A stretch of DNA of 64,000 nucleotides from Thiobacillus sp. SCUT-2 (GCF_035621355.1 NZ_CP141769.1:2914001-2978000); one strand, 5' to 3'; counted from the stretch's first letter, positions 45,662-54,458 are shown. The notes: generated by a model from the sequence alone, not told the origin. Translations and numbers: made by a program.

Positions 45662-46999
45662 TTGACCACCCCGACCGAACGTCCTGCTCATCCTAGCTTC
45701 TGGGAGGCCTTCAAATACTGGCTGAAACTTGGCTTCATCAGTTTTGGCGGCCCCGCCGGGCAGATCTCCATCATGCATCAGGAACTGGTGGAGAAACGCC
45801 GCTGGATTGGCGAGCGCCGCTTCCTGCATGCGCTGAACTACTGCATGGTGTTGCCCGGCCCGGAGGCGCAGCAGTTGGCCATCTACATCGGCTGGATGCT
45901 GCACCGCACTTGGGGCGGCATTGTCGCCGGCACCCTGTTCGTGCTGCCATCCCTGTTCATACTGGCGGCACTGACCTACGTCTATCTGGCCTTCGGAGAG
46001 ATCACCCTGGTCAAGGGCATCTTCAACGGAATCAAGCCGGCGGTGGTGGCCATCGTCGTATTCGCCGCCTGGCGGATCGGCTCGCGGGCGCTAAAGAACA
46101 AATTGTTATGGGCCATGGCGGCAGCCTCGTTCGTCGCCATCTTTGCCCTGAAGATTCCCTTCCCCTACATCGTGCTGACGGCAGGCATCCTCGGCTTCCT
46201 CGGCGGCAAGGTCTGGCCGGACAAATTCAAGGTCGGCGGCGGCCATGGCGCCAGCAACAAGACCTACGGCCCCGCCTTGATCGACGACGATACCCCGTCC
46301 CCGGCGCATACGAAATTCAAGCCCACCTATCTCGCCTTGTTGCTGGTGGCGGCACTGGCCATCTGGGGTGCGGCCATGGTGATGCTCAGCCAGCCAGTGT
46401 TAAGAAACATGGGCGAGTTCTTCACCAAGGCTGCGCTGGTCACCTTCGGCGGCGCCTATGCGGTGCTCCCTTACGTCTATCAGGGCGGTGTCGAGCATTA
46501 CCACTGGCTCACGGGCACGCAGATGATCGACGGCCTGGCCTTGGGTGAGACCACGCCCGGACCGCTGATCATGGTGGTGTCCTTCGTCGGCTTCGTCGGC
46601 GCCTGGACCAAGCAGATCTTCGGCCCGGATGCCCTGTTCCTGGCCGGCTTCGCCGGTGCCAGCGTGGCCACCTTCTTCACCTTCCTCCCCAGCTTCATTT
46701 TCATTCTGGCCGGCGCGCCGCTGGTGGAAGCCACTCATGGCGATCTCAAGTTCACCGCGCCGCTGACCGGCATCACGGCCGCCGTGGTGGGGGTGATCCT
46801 CAACCTCGCGCTGTTCTTCGGCTGGCATGTGCTGTGGCCGCAAGCCACCGAGACGGCGCCGTTCGCCGGCACCTTCGAGTGGTTCTATGCCCTGATCTCG
46901 GTGGCGGCCTTCATCGCGCTGTGGAAATACAAGATGGACATCATGAAAGTGATTGGCGCTTGCGCCGCGGTCGGCCTTGCCTACACCTACCTGGTTTGA
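45662..46999 (+). CDS. chrA: Chromate transporter ChrA
   Basis: A 445-residue inner-membrane exporter with two homologous CHR halves. The first has FWEAFKYWLKLGFISFGGPA, GQISIMHQELVEKRRWI and the conserved LPGPEAQQLAIYIGW. The second has LVTFGGAYAVLPYVYQG and ALGETTPGPLIMVVSFVGFVG. The start is taken as TTG at 45662, since upstream codons overlap chrB in another frame. It exports chromate using membrane potential. Confidence 0.93.
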   Translation: MTTPTERPAHPSFWEAFKYWLKLGFISFGGPAGQISIMHQELVEKRRWIGERRFLHALNYCMVLPGPEAQQLAIYIGWMLHRTWGGIVAGTLFVLPSLFILAALTYVYLAFGEITLVKGIFNGIKPAVVAIVVFAAWRIGSRALKNKLLWAMAAASFVAIFALKIPFPYIVLTAGILGFLGGKVWPDKFKVGGGHGASNKTYGPALIDDDTPSPAHTKFKPTYLALLLVAALAIWGAAMVMLSQPVLRNMGEFFTKAALVTFGGAYAVLPYVYQGGVEHYHWLTGTQMIDGLALGETTPGPLIMVVSFVGFVGAWTKQIFGPDALFLAGFAGASVATFFTFLPSFIFILAGAPLVEATHGDLKFTAPLTGITAAVVGVILNLALFFGWHVLWPQATETAPFAGTFEWFYALISVAAFIALWKYKMDIMKVIGACAAVGLAYTYLV

Positions 47000-47009
47000 G
47001 GAGACATCC

Positions 47010-47603
47010 GTGCCATACGAACTGAAACCCTTGTCCTGCAACCCGTCTGCTTTGAACGGCTTGTCCGAGAAACTCATCGTCAGCCACTGGGAGAACAACT
47101 ATGGCGGCGCGGTGAAGCGCCTCAATGCCATCGAGCAGAAGCTGGCTGAACTCCAGTGGGCCAGCGCGCCGGTGTTCGAGATCAACGGCCTGAAGCGGGA
47201 AGAGATGATCGCCAGCGGCTCCATGATCCTGCACGAGGTCTACTTCGACTCCCTGGGCGGCGCCGGCGGCGACCCGGCGGGTGCACTCAAGGCAGCCGTC
47301 GAACGCGACTTCGGCTCGCTCGGTGCCTGGCGCACCGAATTCACCGCCATGGGCAAGGCCCAAGGCGGCGGCTCCGGCTGGGTTCTGCTCGCCTGGAGTC
47401 CACGACGCGGACGGCTCGTCAATGCCTGGGCGGCCGACCACGCCCACAACCTGGCCGGCGCCACTCCGCTGATCGCGCTGGACATGTACGAGCACAGTTA
47501 CCACATGGACTTTGGCGCCAAGGCCGGCGCCTATGTCGACGCCTTTATGCAGAACCTGTCCTGGACGGCCGCCGAGGCCGCCTTCGCCAAACTGGGAGCC
47601 TGA
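47010..47603 (+). CDS. chrC: Fe/Mn superoxide dismutase of the chromate operon (ChrC type)
   Basis: A 197-residue SodB-family protein starting with GTG (GAGGAG upstream). Metal-site segments include ENNYGGAVKRL (His replaced by Asn at the usual HHxxY position), MILHEVYF, the invariant-type DMYEHSYHMDFGAK, and WAADHAHNLAGATPLIALDM. SOD genes occur as chrC in several chr operons and counter radicals from chromate reduction. The changed first ligand region means activity should be tested, not assumed. Confidence 0.85.
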   Translation: MPYELKPLSCNPSALNGLSEKLIVSHWENNYGGAVKRLNAIEQKLAELQWASAPVFEINGLKREEMIASGSMILHEVYFDSLGGAGGDPAGALKAAVERDFGSLGAWRTEFTAMGKAQGGGSGWVLLAWSPRRGRLVNAWAADHAHNLAGATPLIALDMYEHSYHMDFGAKAGAYVDAFMQNLSWTAAEAAFAKLGA

Positions 47604-47607
47604 CGCC

Positions 47608-47922
47608 ATGGAACGCACCATCAAACCCAACACCCTGAAAACCGAACTGCTCGGCAAAATGATCCTCGACGTGCGCCGCGCCGCAGACCGGGAGGCCGCG
47701 CCCGCACATCTGCCCGGCGCGCAATGGAAGAATCCGGAGCAACTCGCCGAGTGGGCCGACAGGCTGCCGAAAGACCAGGACATCGTGATCTATTGTGCGC
47801 GTGGCGGCTCGGTTTCCAACAGCGTGGTCGATGCCCTGCAGGCCAAGGGACTGAAGGCCCGCTTCATCGAGGGCGGCATCGAGGGCTGGAAAGCCGCCGG
47901 CGGCGGGGTCGTCGGACCATGA
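47608..47922 (+). CDS. Rhodanese-like protein (ChrE type)
   Basis: A 104-residue single-domain rhodanese: DVRRAADREAAPAHLPGAQW and the active-site loop YCARGGSVSN with catalytic Cys around residue 63. Rhodaneses called ChrE occur in chr operons and may handle chromium-thiol complexes. It starts 4 nt after the SOD gene and overlaps the next gene by ATGA. Confidence 0.85.
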   Translation: MERTIKPNTLKTELLGKMILDVRRAADREAAPAHLPGAQWKNPEQLAEWADRLPKDQDIVIYCARGGSVSNSVVDALQAKGLKARFIEGGIEGWKAAGGGVVGP

Positions 47923-48353
47923 AATGGATCACCCGCGAACGCCCCAAGATCGACCGCATCGCCTGCCCGTGGCTGGTCACGCGCTTCATCGACCCGGAAG
48001 CCGAGTTCATCTATGTCCCGAAGGACAAGGTGATGACAGAGGCCGAGCGCCTGGGTGCCATACCCTTCGACGTGCCCGGCGTTGAACTCGGCCATCATGG
48101 CCCGCTGTGCAGCTTCGACGCCTTCATCAAGAAATACGGCCTCAACGACCCGGCACTGGATCGGCTGGCGCTCATCGTGCGCGGCGCCGACACGGGCGCC
48201 CCCGACCTGGCGCCCGAGGTCGCGGGCCTGGTCGCGCTGTCCTGGGGGCTCAACTACAATTATCAGGACGACCACGAGTTGCTTGCCCAGGGCATGGTGA
48301 TGTACGACGCACTCTACGCCTGGTGTAGCCGTTCCCCCAGCCAAAATGCCTGA
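47919..48353 (+). CDS. Stand-alone ChrB C-terminal domain protein
   Basis: A 144-residue protein matching the C-terminal half of ChrB: KIDRIACPWLVTRFIDPEAE, IPFDVPGVELGHHGPLCSFD, FIKKYGLNDPALDRLALIVR. It is therefore a paralogue of the chrB C-terminus 2.3 kb upstream in the same operon. Such proteins are annotated as chromate-resistance proteins of unknown mechanism. Confidence 0.85.
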   Translation: MKWITRERPKIDRIACPWLVTRFIDPEAEFIYVPKDKVMTEAERLGAIPFDVPGVELGHHGPLCSFDAFIKKYGLNDPALDRLALIVRGADTGAPDLAPEVAGLVALSWGLNYNYQDDHELLAQGMVMYDALYAWCSRSPSQNA

Positions 48354-48432
48354 TGGTCTGCCCGTCTTCGGCGGCCAGTGACGCCACCTTCGCAGCATCA
48401 TTGTTCGCCTTGCTATTCGGTTTCACCCTGAC

Positions 48433-49278
48433 GTGGACATGATAGGCACGCCGCTCCGATCCCGGCGTGGTTTCCTCGTTGCGCTTGCCTTGTCACTGGT
48501 CCTGCACGCCAGTTTGTTGCCGTCATGGTGGGGCAAGCCGAAGCCGCCCGCCCCCGACGAACCCTTGCAGGTCCGCATGATGGTTGAACCTGAGGCGAAA
48601 CCGCCGCCACCCAAACCGCGAATGGCCAAGCCGTCCAAACCACGGAGGGTCACGCCATCCAAACACGCCAGACCACAGACCACGCCTGAACCTCTGCCGC
48701 CCCCCAATCCGGAGACGGTGCCAATGTCCATGCCTGCGCCGTCCGCGCCCACGGCCGAGGAATGGCAGTTGGCTTCAACCTATACACCCAGGAATGGCAA
48801 GCGTTATCGCTACGCCTGGGGGCAGCAGGTTAGAAGCATGATGGGAACGGCTTTCGAAGGGCCCGATCAGGGGATGGTGCGGTTTCGCATCGAAATCGCG
48901 CCTGATGGAAAGCTCTCCAAGGTGGAACAGCTTTGGTCGACCTCGGAGGCTGTTTCAAGGCTCGCTCGGAAGGCGATCGAGAATCTGCCGCCGCTGCCGC
49001 CAACGCCGTCAGGAAAGCCGCTCATCTTCGAGCAGACCATCTCGTTCCTGCCCTATGAAACGGGCTGGCCGCCCAGCTATAAGTTGGACTGTCTGCCGGA
49101 GCCCCTGCCTTTCAACAACCCGTTTGCGTGGAACGGTTCATCTCCACCCGACGTGGCGAAACGGGAACATCGTCCGCCTCCTCCCGAAGGGTGCCCGCCT
49201 GATTCCACCGAGGACACGATCGAAGAGGAAGAAAGATCATTCAAACGCCAGATGGAGCAATGGCGGTGGGGGCGCTGA
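48433..49278 (+). CDS. TonB-like envelope protein
   Basis: A 281-residue protein. A membrane anchor (GFLVALALSLVLHASLLPSW, about residues 13-32) with the TonB-type HASLL motif is followed by a Pro/Lys-rich linker (PPPPKPRMAKPSKPRR) and a C-terminal domain. That domain (about 125-200) has the TonB pattern VRFRIEIAPDGKLSKVEQLW, then ARKAIENLPPLPP. The C-terminus extends beyond TonB with an acidic/Pro-rich tail. The start may be GTG 48433 or ATG 48439. No ExbBD or receptor is adjacent. Confidence 0.75.
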   Translation: MDMIGTPLRSRRGFLVALALSLVLHASLLPSWWGKPKPPAPDEPLQVRMMVEPEAKPPPPKPRMAKPSKPRRVTPSKHARPQTTPEPLPPPNPETVPMSMPAPSAPTAEEWQLASTYTPRNGKRYRYAWGQQVRSMMGTAFEGPDQGMVRFRIEIAPDGKLSKVEQLWSTSEAVSRLARKAIENLPPLPPTPSGKPLIFEQTISFLPYETGWPPSYKLDCLPEPLPFNNPFAWNGSSPPDVAKREHRPPPPEGCPPDSTEDTIEEEERSFKRQMEQWRWGR

Positions 49279-49422
49279 ATGGGATCGATGGACTGCTAAC
49301 CGAAGTATTGCGGACCGCGACAGCCGGCAGCTCGAACGGCGGCAAAGGCCGATGAAGAGACGTCCAACGCTCGCGGTTTGAACTGAGCATCGAGGACCTG
49401 CAAAGGTCGTTTCCATTTTTCG

Positions 49423-49839
49423 CTAGCGATTACCCGAATGCTGGCGCCGCGTTCCAAGAAGGGCCGGCAAGTAAACGTCGGCATCGATCCGCGGCAGGTG
49501 CAGCCCAAGGCCGGAAGGGCTCACAACCATCTCGCGCAAATCTTCAGGTGATGTGCCTTCGAGGCCAGGGACTCGGTTAGGTCGGAACGAGAGCTGCAAA
49601 CCCGTTTCCAGTTCCACCACGACGCGCCCGTTCTCATCGTCGAACCAGGCCGCTCTCGCCGCAGAGAAACGAGCTCTTGTGACCTCCGCTCTCGCGTTTG
49701 CCAAGCCGAAGTCGGCTGCGGTGACTGTCGCTGTAGATCGGCCCCGGCGATAGACGAACAGCGCGTAACCCAGCCCCGCCACTGCGAAGATCGCGAGGCC
49801 ACCATAGAAGATGAGTAGCTGCAAGACAGGCTCAGACAT
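49423..49839 (-). CDS. DUF2442-domain protein with membrane anchor
   Basis: A 138-residue protein. One transmembrane helix (VLQLLIFYGGLAIFAVAGLG, residues 5-24) precedes a DUF2442-type domain (VVVELETGLQLSFRPNRVPG, LREMVVSPSGLGLHLPRIDA). DUF2442 proteins are often small antitoxin-like partners, but the membrane anchor is unusual. A broken copy of its 5' end occurs at 60210-60305. It lies downstream of the antitoxin-like gene, probably in one transcript. Confidence 0.75.
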   Translation of the reverse strand: MSEPVLQLLIFYGGLAIFAVAGLGYALFVYRRGRSTATVTAADFGLANARAEVTRARFSAARAAWFDDENGRVVVELETGLQLSFRPNRVPGLEGTSPEDLREMVVSPSGLGLHLPRIDADVYLPALLGTRRQHSGNR

Positions 49840-49900
49840 GCGTTCCCCTGCAACGTATTCCCATTGCCCTGAAAACGCCGACGGAGGCGTGGCGTAGGCC

Positions 49901-50101
49901 CTAGCCTAGATATCCGTGATCGAGGCTGTGTAACAAATCGAAAGCCAATTGCGCCGTGTCTTCTTGTTCAGATGCTTCGAGAGGCGACTTACCCGCGAGC
50001 TGTCTCATGGGTTTGCGCAGCCACTTCATGGCCTTGTTCTCATTCCCGAACACTTGGATGGCCAACTTTTCGATCTCTGCCTTCCGATCTGCAATTTCCA
50101 T
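49901..50101 (-). CDS. MbcA/ParS/Xre antitoxin-like C-terminal domain protein
   Basis: A 66-residue protein almost entirely made of the DUF2384-type toxin-binding domain: VFGNENKAMKWLRKPMRQLA, GKSPLEASEQEDTAQLAFDL. It lacks the HTH of full antitoxins. A RES-type toxin would be expected next to it; none was recognised. It lies between an unknown zinc-binding gene and the DUF2442 gene. Confidence 0.7.
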   Translation of the reverse strand: MEIADRKAEIEKLAIQVFGNENKAMKWLRKPMRQLAGKSPLEASEQEDTAQLAFDLLHSLDHGYLG

Positions 50102-50179
50102 GCTTTATCTCCGATAGTTGAAACGGCCAGGTTTTCCATCACCGATGGACACCAGGCCGCCCCGGTTCTCCAGCCGCGC

Positions 50180-50590
50180 TCAAACCTCATCTTTTATCCT
50201 CAGGTGCATGTGCTCAGGACACAAGACCAGCTCTCCCGTTTGGCTCGGCGTTGCGGTTCGGCCACAGATTTCGCACCTCGTCGCTGCCTCTTGTTCAGCC
50301 TTGAAAATCGCGTCAAAGACGGCCGGCGTTGGGTTCACAATCTGAAATCTCAGTTTCCCGAACTTTTCCTTCACCCGAAACGCTCGCGGGAGTCTGCGGA
50401 CCGGGACGCCTTCTTCATCTCTGAGCCGTCGAATCTCGATCTCTAGCTCTTCGGAGAGTTTTTCGATGACGGGAAACCAGCCTAAGCCTCGCAAATAGAA
50501 ATCCGCCTCCCCACGGCGTCGGCCGCGATAAAGGAGAGGAAATCGCTTGACCAGGGAGGTTACCCACTTTTCATATTCGTTTTGACCCAT
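50180..50590 (-). CDS. Hypothetical protein with C-terminal zinc-finger-like motif
   Basis: A 136-residue protein. The C-terminus contains CEICGRTATPSQTGELVLCP followed by EHMHL, a CxxC...CxxH pattern that could bind zinc. The N-terminal part is charged and helical (YEKWVTSLVKRFPLLYRGRR). The middle (FRVKEKFGKLRFQIVN) resembles small phage or mobile-element proteins found in proteobacteria. Function unknown. Confidence 0.65.
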   Translation of the reverse strand: MGQNEYEKWVTSLVKRFPLLYRGRRRGEADFYLRGLGWFPVIEKLSEELEIEIRRLRDEEGVPVRRLPRAFRVKEKFGKLRFQIVNPTPAVFDAIFKAEQEAATRCEICGRTATPSQTGELVLCPEHMHLRIKDEV

Positions 50591-50750
50591 ACGCTTCTCA
50601 GTGACTGCTCACAAAAACATCGTTTATGCGGAAACGCGGCCTTGGCCCCGATTCCCCCGTACCGATCGCCGCTTCCAGAAGGCCATCCCTCGTCGCATAG
50701 GCGCAATACCGCTTGCCTTCCTGGCGCGAACTGGCTGATTGCTACCCACC

Positions 50751-51200
50751 TCAAGCGAAAATTCCATGTTCGATTCGGCCGAGCGTGTCCATGACGAGTT
50801 CGCCGCCAACTTCGGTATCAAGCAGCGATGCCGGTGTCTCGCCGCGCAGCACAATGAGCGGGGATGTCAGCCAATGGAACGCATTGCTCAGGTCGTCGAA
50901 GACCTCCTCAGCTCGTGCGAGAACCCGTGCCAGGCGGAGCAGACGCTCGGACTGCTGCGAAGTCAGAGAACCCAGGCGCCGGCGCTGGGCCACCGTGTGC
51001 ACGCTGATGCCGAGAAGCTGCGCGAGTTCAGCGGGCGTCGCCTGAATGTTCGCGGCGAGCGAATCCAGGACTTGGATTGGGAATCCCTGACGGATCGACG
51101 CGACCCACTCCAAGGGGCTGCCTGGGCCCACGTGAAGAATCGTCGCTCCGCCGAGTAGCCGCAGCGCCCCGATCGAGGGATCCGTCAAATGCTGGCTCAC
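50751..51200 (-). CDS. HTH plus MbcA/ParS-type antitoxin-like protein
   Basis: A 149-residue protein starting at GTG, which overlaps the upstream stop (GTGA). The helix-turn-helix is PAELAQLLGISVHTVAQRRR, followed by LTSQQSERLLRLARVLARAE and the toxin-binding domain (AFHWLTSPLIVLRGETPASL, LDTEVGGELVMDTLGRIEHG). This is the normal architecture of Xre/RES and ParS/COG5654 antitoxins, yet no intact RES toxin follows on the 3' side; a 45-codon frame there has no start codon. Confidence 0.8.
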   Translation of the reverse strand: MSQHLTDPSIGALRLLGGATILHVGPGSPLEWVASIRQGFPIQVLDSLAANIQATPAELAQLLGISVHTVAQRRRLGSLTSQQSERLLRLARVLARAEEVFDDLSNAFHWLTSPLIVLRGETPASLLDTEVGGELVMDTLGRIEHGIFA

Positions 51201-51478
51201 CTTGTCGTCCTTATGGCACGCCTGATCATCGCCAGGATCGATTGATTGCAGTTGATCGGGCGGAGATCGATATCCGGATGGGCGTTCGCAAAGACCCTGA
51301 ACAGCTGGTCGGCGAATCCCTGGCCTATTTCCGTGATGCCACAAAAATCCAGATGTACCGAACGCGCGCCGGCGTACCTTTCTATCTCGCGGGCGATCAG
51401 TTTGGCCTGCGCGCGGGATGCGAGGTTTTCGTCGCGCAACTGGGCCATCTCCATCGCGATTCTGACCGGAGCCATCAT
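51197..51478 (-). CDS. DUF4325 STAS-like protein
   Basis: About 93 residues. The core LRDENLASRAQAKLIAREIE, VHLDFCGITEIGQGFADQLF and RPINCNQSILAMIRRA match STAS-like DUF4325, which often accompanies ATPase/kinase-like or defence-linked genes. The start is uncertain (51478, 51475 or 51454). Its stop codon overlaps the antitoxin-like start by GTGA, so the two are translationally coupled. Confidence 0.7.
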   Translation of the reverse strand: MMAPVRIAMEMAQLRDENLASRAQAKLIAREIERYAGARSVHLDFCGITEIGQGFADQLFRVFANAHPDIDLRPINCNQSILAMIRRAIRTTR

Positions 51479-51799
51479 TTTGGGTGCCGCTGGGTTCTGT
51501 GTTCGACGTTGACTGATAGGGCTCGACCTCATGCTAGACGGCCCCGTCACCACTGTCCATCACACGCGCTTGTAACGTCCGAGTGGCCGAATCTACGCAA
51601 TTTGCGTTGTTCCATTCCCGTTGCGTAGCAAACGCGCACGGCACTTAACAAGGGGCGAGAAGATTGCACTTACTGGGAATCAGGCGGCACAGGTTTCGAT
51701 CCTTCTGAGGGGTGAACGCGGCAATGAAAGCCTGCCTGTTGCATTCAGGTCTTTCTGCAGGGGGGGCGCCCAAGAACACAGGATTCCAAGACCAAATCC

Positions 51800-52087
51800 A
51801 TCGTGGCTATCGCTCCTGAAAGACCGCCAATTCTCGGTGGAGGTTGCGCGCGTGCTCCGCAAGATGAAGCCGACGCGCCAGGTGAAGCGTATCGAGCTCA
51901 TGTTCTCAGCGAACAGCCTGCCGATGAACTATGCTGAGGCCCTGTTGCCCGCAACGCCCGTCGAGATGCTGGTGGACGGAACCAAGCCTGCCACCATGAA
52001 GGGCGTGACGCCCGAGCGGATGGCGCGCATGGAACGGGAGAGCAGCTGAAGCTGATTGCCGAGCTGCACACGCTCGACCAACCGTGA
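51800..52087 (+). pseudogene. RepB/ParB plasmid-partition protein fragment
   Basis: The frame contains LLKDRQFSVEVARVLRKMKP, TRQVKRIELMF and NYAEALLPATPVEMLVDGTK, ending MKGVTPERMARMERE. This matches the C-terminal part of RepB-type partition proteins. The N-terminal ParB domain is missing, and the reading frame shifts at about 52040 (EQLKLIAELHTL in the next frame). It is a remnant, suggesting the element once absorbed plasmid or ICE DNA. Confidence 0.65.
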
Positions 52088-52181
52088 AGGTTGATCTTTA
52101 ACAATTCGGACTATCTGTTCGGAAAGGTCACCGATGGCGAGGCGGCGATTCTCTCCGGGCTTTTCTTATTGGACCGGCGTG

Positions 52182-53948
52182 TCACTGCGGAGACTTCGAA
52201 TGCAGCGCGACAAAGCAACCGCATTCTGCTGTCTCTGCGGAGGCCTCAAGGACCCGACGGATCGCGGCGGAGGTAGCGGGCAGACGGTCGAGCCTCGCGA
52301 GCTTTGGCTTGAGGTCAGGCAGTTCCTGATAGAGGTGCCACAATTTGACCGACTTTCCGCCTAACCGCTCAGAGATACGCAAGCCCGCTGCTGTGATCTG
52401 CGATGCCAAATGCGCGTCACGCGCTACCCAATCGGCCGACATTCTGCCGACGCGGGGGGCTCGCGGTAAGCGACTTACCTCCTCGTTGAGCCATTCGCGA
52501 TCGTTTCTGTAAAGCCACGCATACGCCGCCGGCTCAAGAAGCCTCAGCGCCTTTATTCCGGCATGTGGATTCTTCTTCGCGATCTTTTGCCATGCCATGC
52601 GCGCCGCTCTACGCTTCTCGTCCATCAGCGCCCGATGCCAAGCAGATTGCAGCCCAGCCTCCGTTCGGAGCAGCCGTGTGATCGAGGAGACAGATACGCC
52701 TCCTATTTCGGCCACCTTCTCCTTGCTGACTCCTCGCTTCAAGGCGGCAACCATATTCTTTTTGGTCTCTCCCCGAATACTTTTCGGGCGTTTGTTTATC
52801 GACAACCCGGCGTTGGCCGCCCATGCCTCACCCGTCGCAATAGCTACCCCAAGGTTTTTGGAAGCCCCTGAAATGGACTGACCTTCAATCAACAGCCGCT
52901 TGAATTCCTGCTGCATTGGGTTTTCGAGCTTCGTCGTCGACGCATGAATTTCGCCTGTTGAAGGCTTCTGTTGACCCTTGCTCACCTGCGTATATCGCAC
53001 AATGAACCCTTCGAGATCGCGGAACAGCCAGCAGACCAGGGCAAGATGCCGAATGGGATGCAACTGCCTGCCTACGCCGGAGATCAGTTTCGCGACTTCT
53101 TCGTAAGCCGCCTTTGGCGTGCAAGGCAAACCCCGCAATTCAGAGATTCCCGAGAAGGCAGCCAAGAATTCACGATATTGGCATCCAACTTCACCCGCTT
53201 TCAGCCTTTCTGATCTTCCTACGAGAAGATTCCGATTCTTGAGCTCGCTACGGTACGCCTTTGCCGCCATGGTCGGATCGAAATGCGTCGATGAAGGAAG
53301 GCCGGCAAGCATAATTGCCGCGTTCGCCAGCAGCCCAATTGGGCCAGTGAATTCGTTGCTCCGAGAAGCGTTGGCAAGGTGGCTCGTGTGGGGCAACACC
53401 CATTGAAAGCGAAGCACTCCCGTCGCCTTAAGATTGGAGTACGTGAGGAATCTTTGGTGTTTCGTGCACAGGGCGACACCGGGCCATTGATGCTCAAGGT
53501 GCCAATATGCGACCCCATACCGCCGGATGTCCTCCTCGTAGCAATCGAGACAGATTTTTAACGGGTGGTTTGCCCTGAAACGGCTGGCCGTAAGACCCAG
53601 CTGATATTTGAGGCTACCGATGGAAGACCCCGCCAAAGTGGCGACCGCTGCCCGCGCGGTCTCGGCCTCCTGAAAGGGAAGGTAAAACGGCAGTAACGTA
53701 CGGCCACGAATGATGTTCTCTGCCGTGCCCAGCTGGCCACGCGTGCGCTCAGCAAACGTGCGGATTCGGCTTGGGAAATCATGAGCGCAGCCCTGCCGAG
53801 GATGGCCGAACAGCTGGTTGCAGGTTGTCGACGCAAGATGGTTACCGGAAAGAGTGTGGTATCGACTACAAAGGCTATACAAGGTCTCGCCTGGCAGCCA
53901 TTCGACTGGAGCGCGCTCTGAAAAAAGGTCGTAAGAGCTTCCCGCCAT
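52182..53948 (-). CDS. tnsD: TnsD-like target-selection protein (long TniQ family)
   Basis: A 588-residue protein. The N-terminal TniQ domain starts with VEWLPGETLYSLCSRYHTLS and contains a zinc finger C133xxC136...C161xxH164 in KICLDCYEEDIRRYGVAYWH and GVALCTKH. The C-terminal extension has HTH-like segments (KNMVAALKRGVSKEKVAEIG, GVSVSSITRLLRTEAGLQ), as in TnsD. In Tn7, TnsD binds the glmS 3' end and recruits TnsC; the element's position beside glmS fits that role. GGAG precedes the ATG. It lies on the opposite strand from tnsABC, 19 nt after two small overlapping genes. Confidence 0.88.
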   Translation of the reverse strand: MAGSSYDLFSERAPVEWLPGETLYSLCSRYHTLSGNHLASTTCNQLFGHPRQGCAHDFPSRIRTFAERTRGQLGTAENIIRGRTLLPFYLPFQEAETARAAVATLAGSSIGSLKYQLGLTASRFRANHPLKICLDCYEEDIRRYGVAYWHLEHQWPGVALCTKHQRFLTYSNLKATGVLRFQWVLPHTSHLANASRSNEFTGPIGLLANAAIMLAGLPSSTHFDPTMAAKAYRSELKNRNLLVGRSERLKAGEVGCQYREFLAAFSGISELRGLPCTPKAAYEEVAKLISGVGRQLHPIRHLALVCWLFRDLEGFIVRYTQVSKGQQKPSTGEIHASTTKLENPMQQEFKRLLIEGQSISGASKNLGVAIATGEAWAANAGLSINKRPKSIRGETKKNMVAALKRGVSKEKVAEIGGVSVSSITRLLRTEAGLQSAWHRALMDEKRRAARMAWQKIAKKNPHAGIKALRLLEPAAYAWLYRNDREWLNEEVSRLPRAPRVGRMSADWVARDAHLASQITAAGLRISERLGGKSVKLWHLYQELPDLKPKLARLDRLPATSAAIRRVLEASAETAECGCFVALHSKSPQ

Positions 53949-53967
53949 GTCTCCATATCACCTTCAA

Positions 53968-54165
53968 TCACCTACTTGACTCGCCACAGACGTCGACGGG
54001 GCATGGGAGCCTCGCCTGATCGTGACCGGCCCAACATCTTGGAAATTTTGCCTCGTCGCCAGATGCTTGTCGATTTGCCATGCCCACAGCGCCGGCAGAG
54101 GGACAAACCTCGAGCATACAGCCCCTCGCGTCCTCGCCGAATCGAAAGTGAATTTCAGGATTCAT
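53968..54165 (-). CDS. Unrecognised 65-residue protein upstream of tnsD
   Basis: A small Cys-containing protein (Cys at 16, 21, 44, 55 and 60; RCWAGHDQARLPCPVDVCGE at the end). The C-terminal cysteines could bind metal. Its ATG overlaps the stop of the preceding gene by 4 nt and its stop is 19 nt from the tnsD ATG. The tight spacing argues for a real gene; no family recognised. Confidence 0.5.
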   Translation of the reverse strand: MNPEIHFRFGEDARGCMLEVCPSAGAVGMANRQASGDEAKFPRCWAGHDQARLPCPVDVCGESSR

Positions 54166-54458
54166 TCGACCCCTGTGCCCACCGAAGACAGAGTCCAGTG
54201 CACGAACTCGGCGGGGTGCCTGTCTTGCCATTGCCGCATGATTGCCTGTGCAATCGTCGGGGTAATCTCTCCTGTCTTCTGGGGTCGGTCGTAATTTGGA
54301 ATCTCGACCGTTGCCGGGGATGGAAACGTAGCCGGGGTTAGCGATGTTTTTTTCGTTGGGCCACGAGGATAGGATTGATGGCTATCCTCGCCGAGTAGTT
54401 TTCTCTTCTTTTGCAGTAATTTGTACTTTTCCCGTGTTTTCAATGGGTTGCCAGACAT
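54162..54458 (-). CDS. Unrecognised 98-residue basic protein, first gene of tnsD operon
   Basis: A basic, low-complexity N-terminus (LKTREKYKLLQKKRKLLGED) could bind nucleic acid. A Pro/Thr-rich middle and a helical C-terminus (EITPTIAQAIMRQWQDRHPA) follow. The open frame extends further upstream but only opposite the resolvase remnant, so the ATG at 54458 is preferred; it lacks a clear ribosome site. It ends in an ATGA overlap with the next small gene. Confidence 0.5.
   Translation of the reverse strand: MSGNPLKTREKYKLLQKKRKLLGEDSHQSYPRGPTKKTSLTPATFPSPATVEIPNYDRPQKTGEITPTIAQAIMRQWQDRHPAEFVHWTLSSVGTGVE

Noticed and set aside
50598..50735. Short minus-strand frame after the antitoxin-like gene, considered as a RES toxin
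   Set aside because: About 45 codons with no start codon and no RES motifs.
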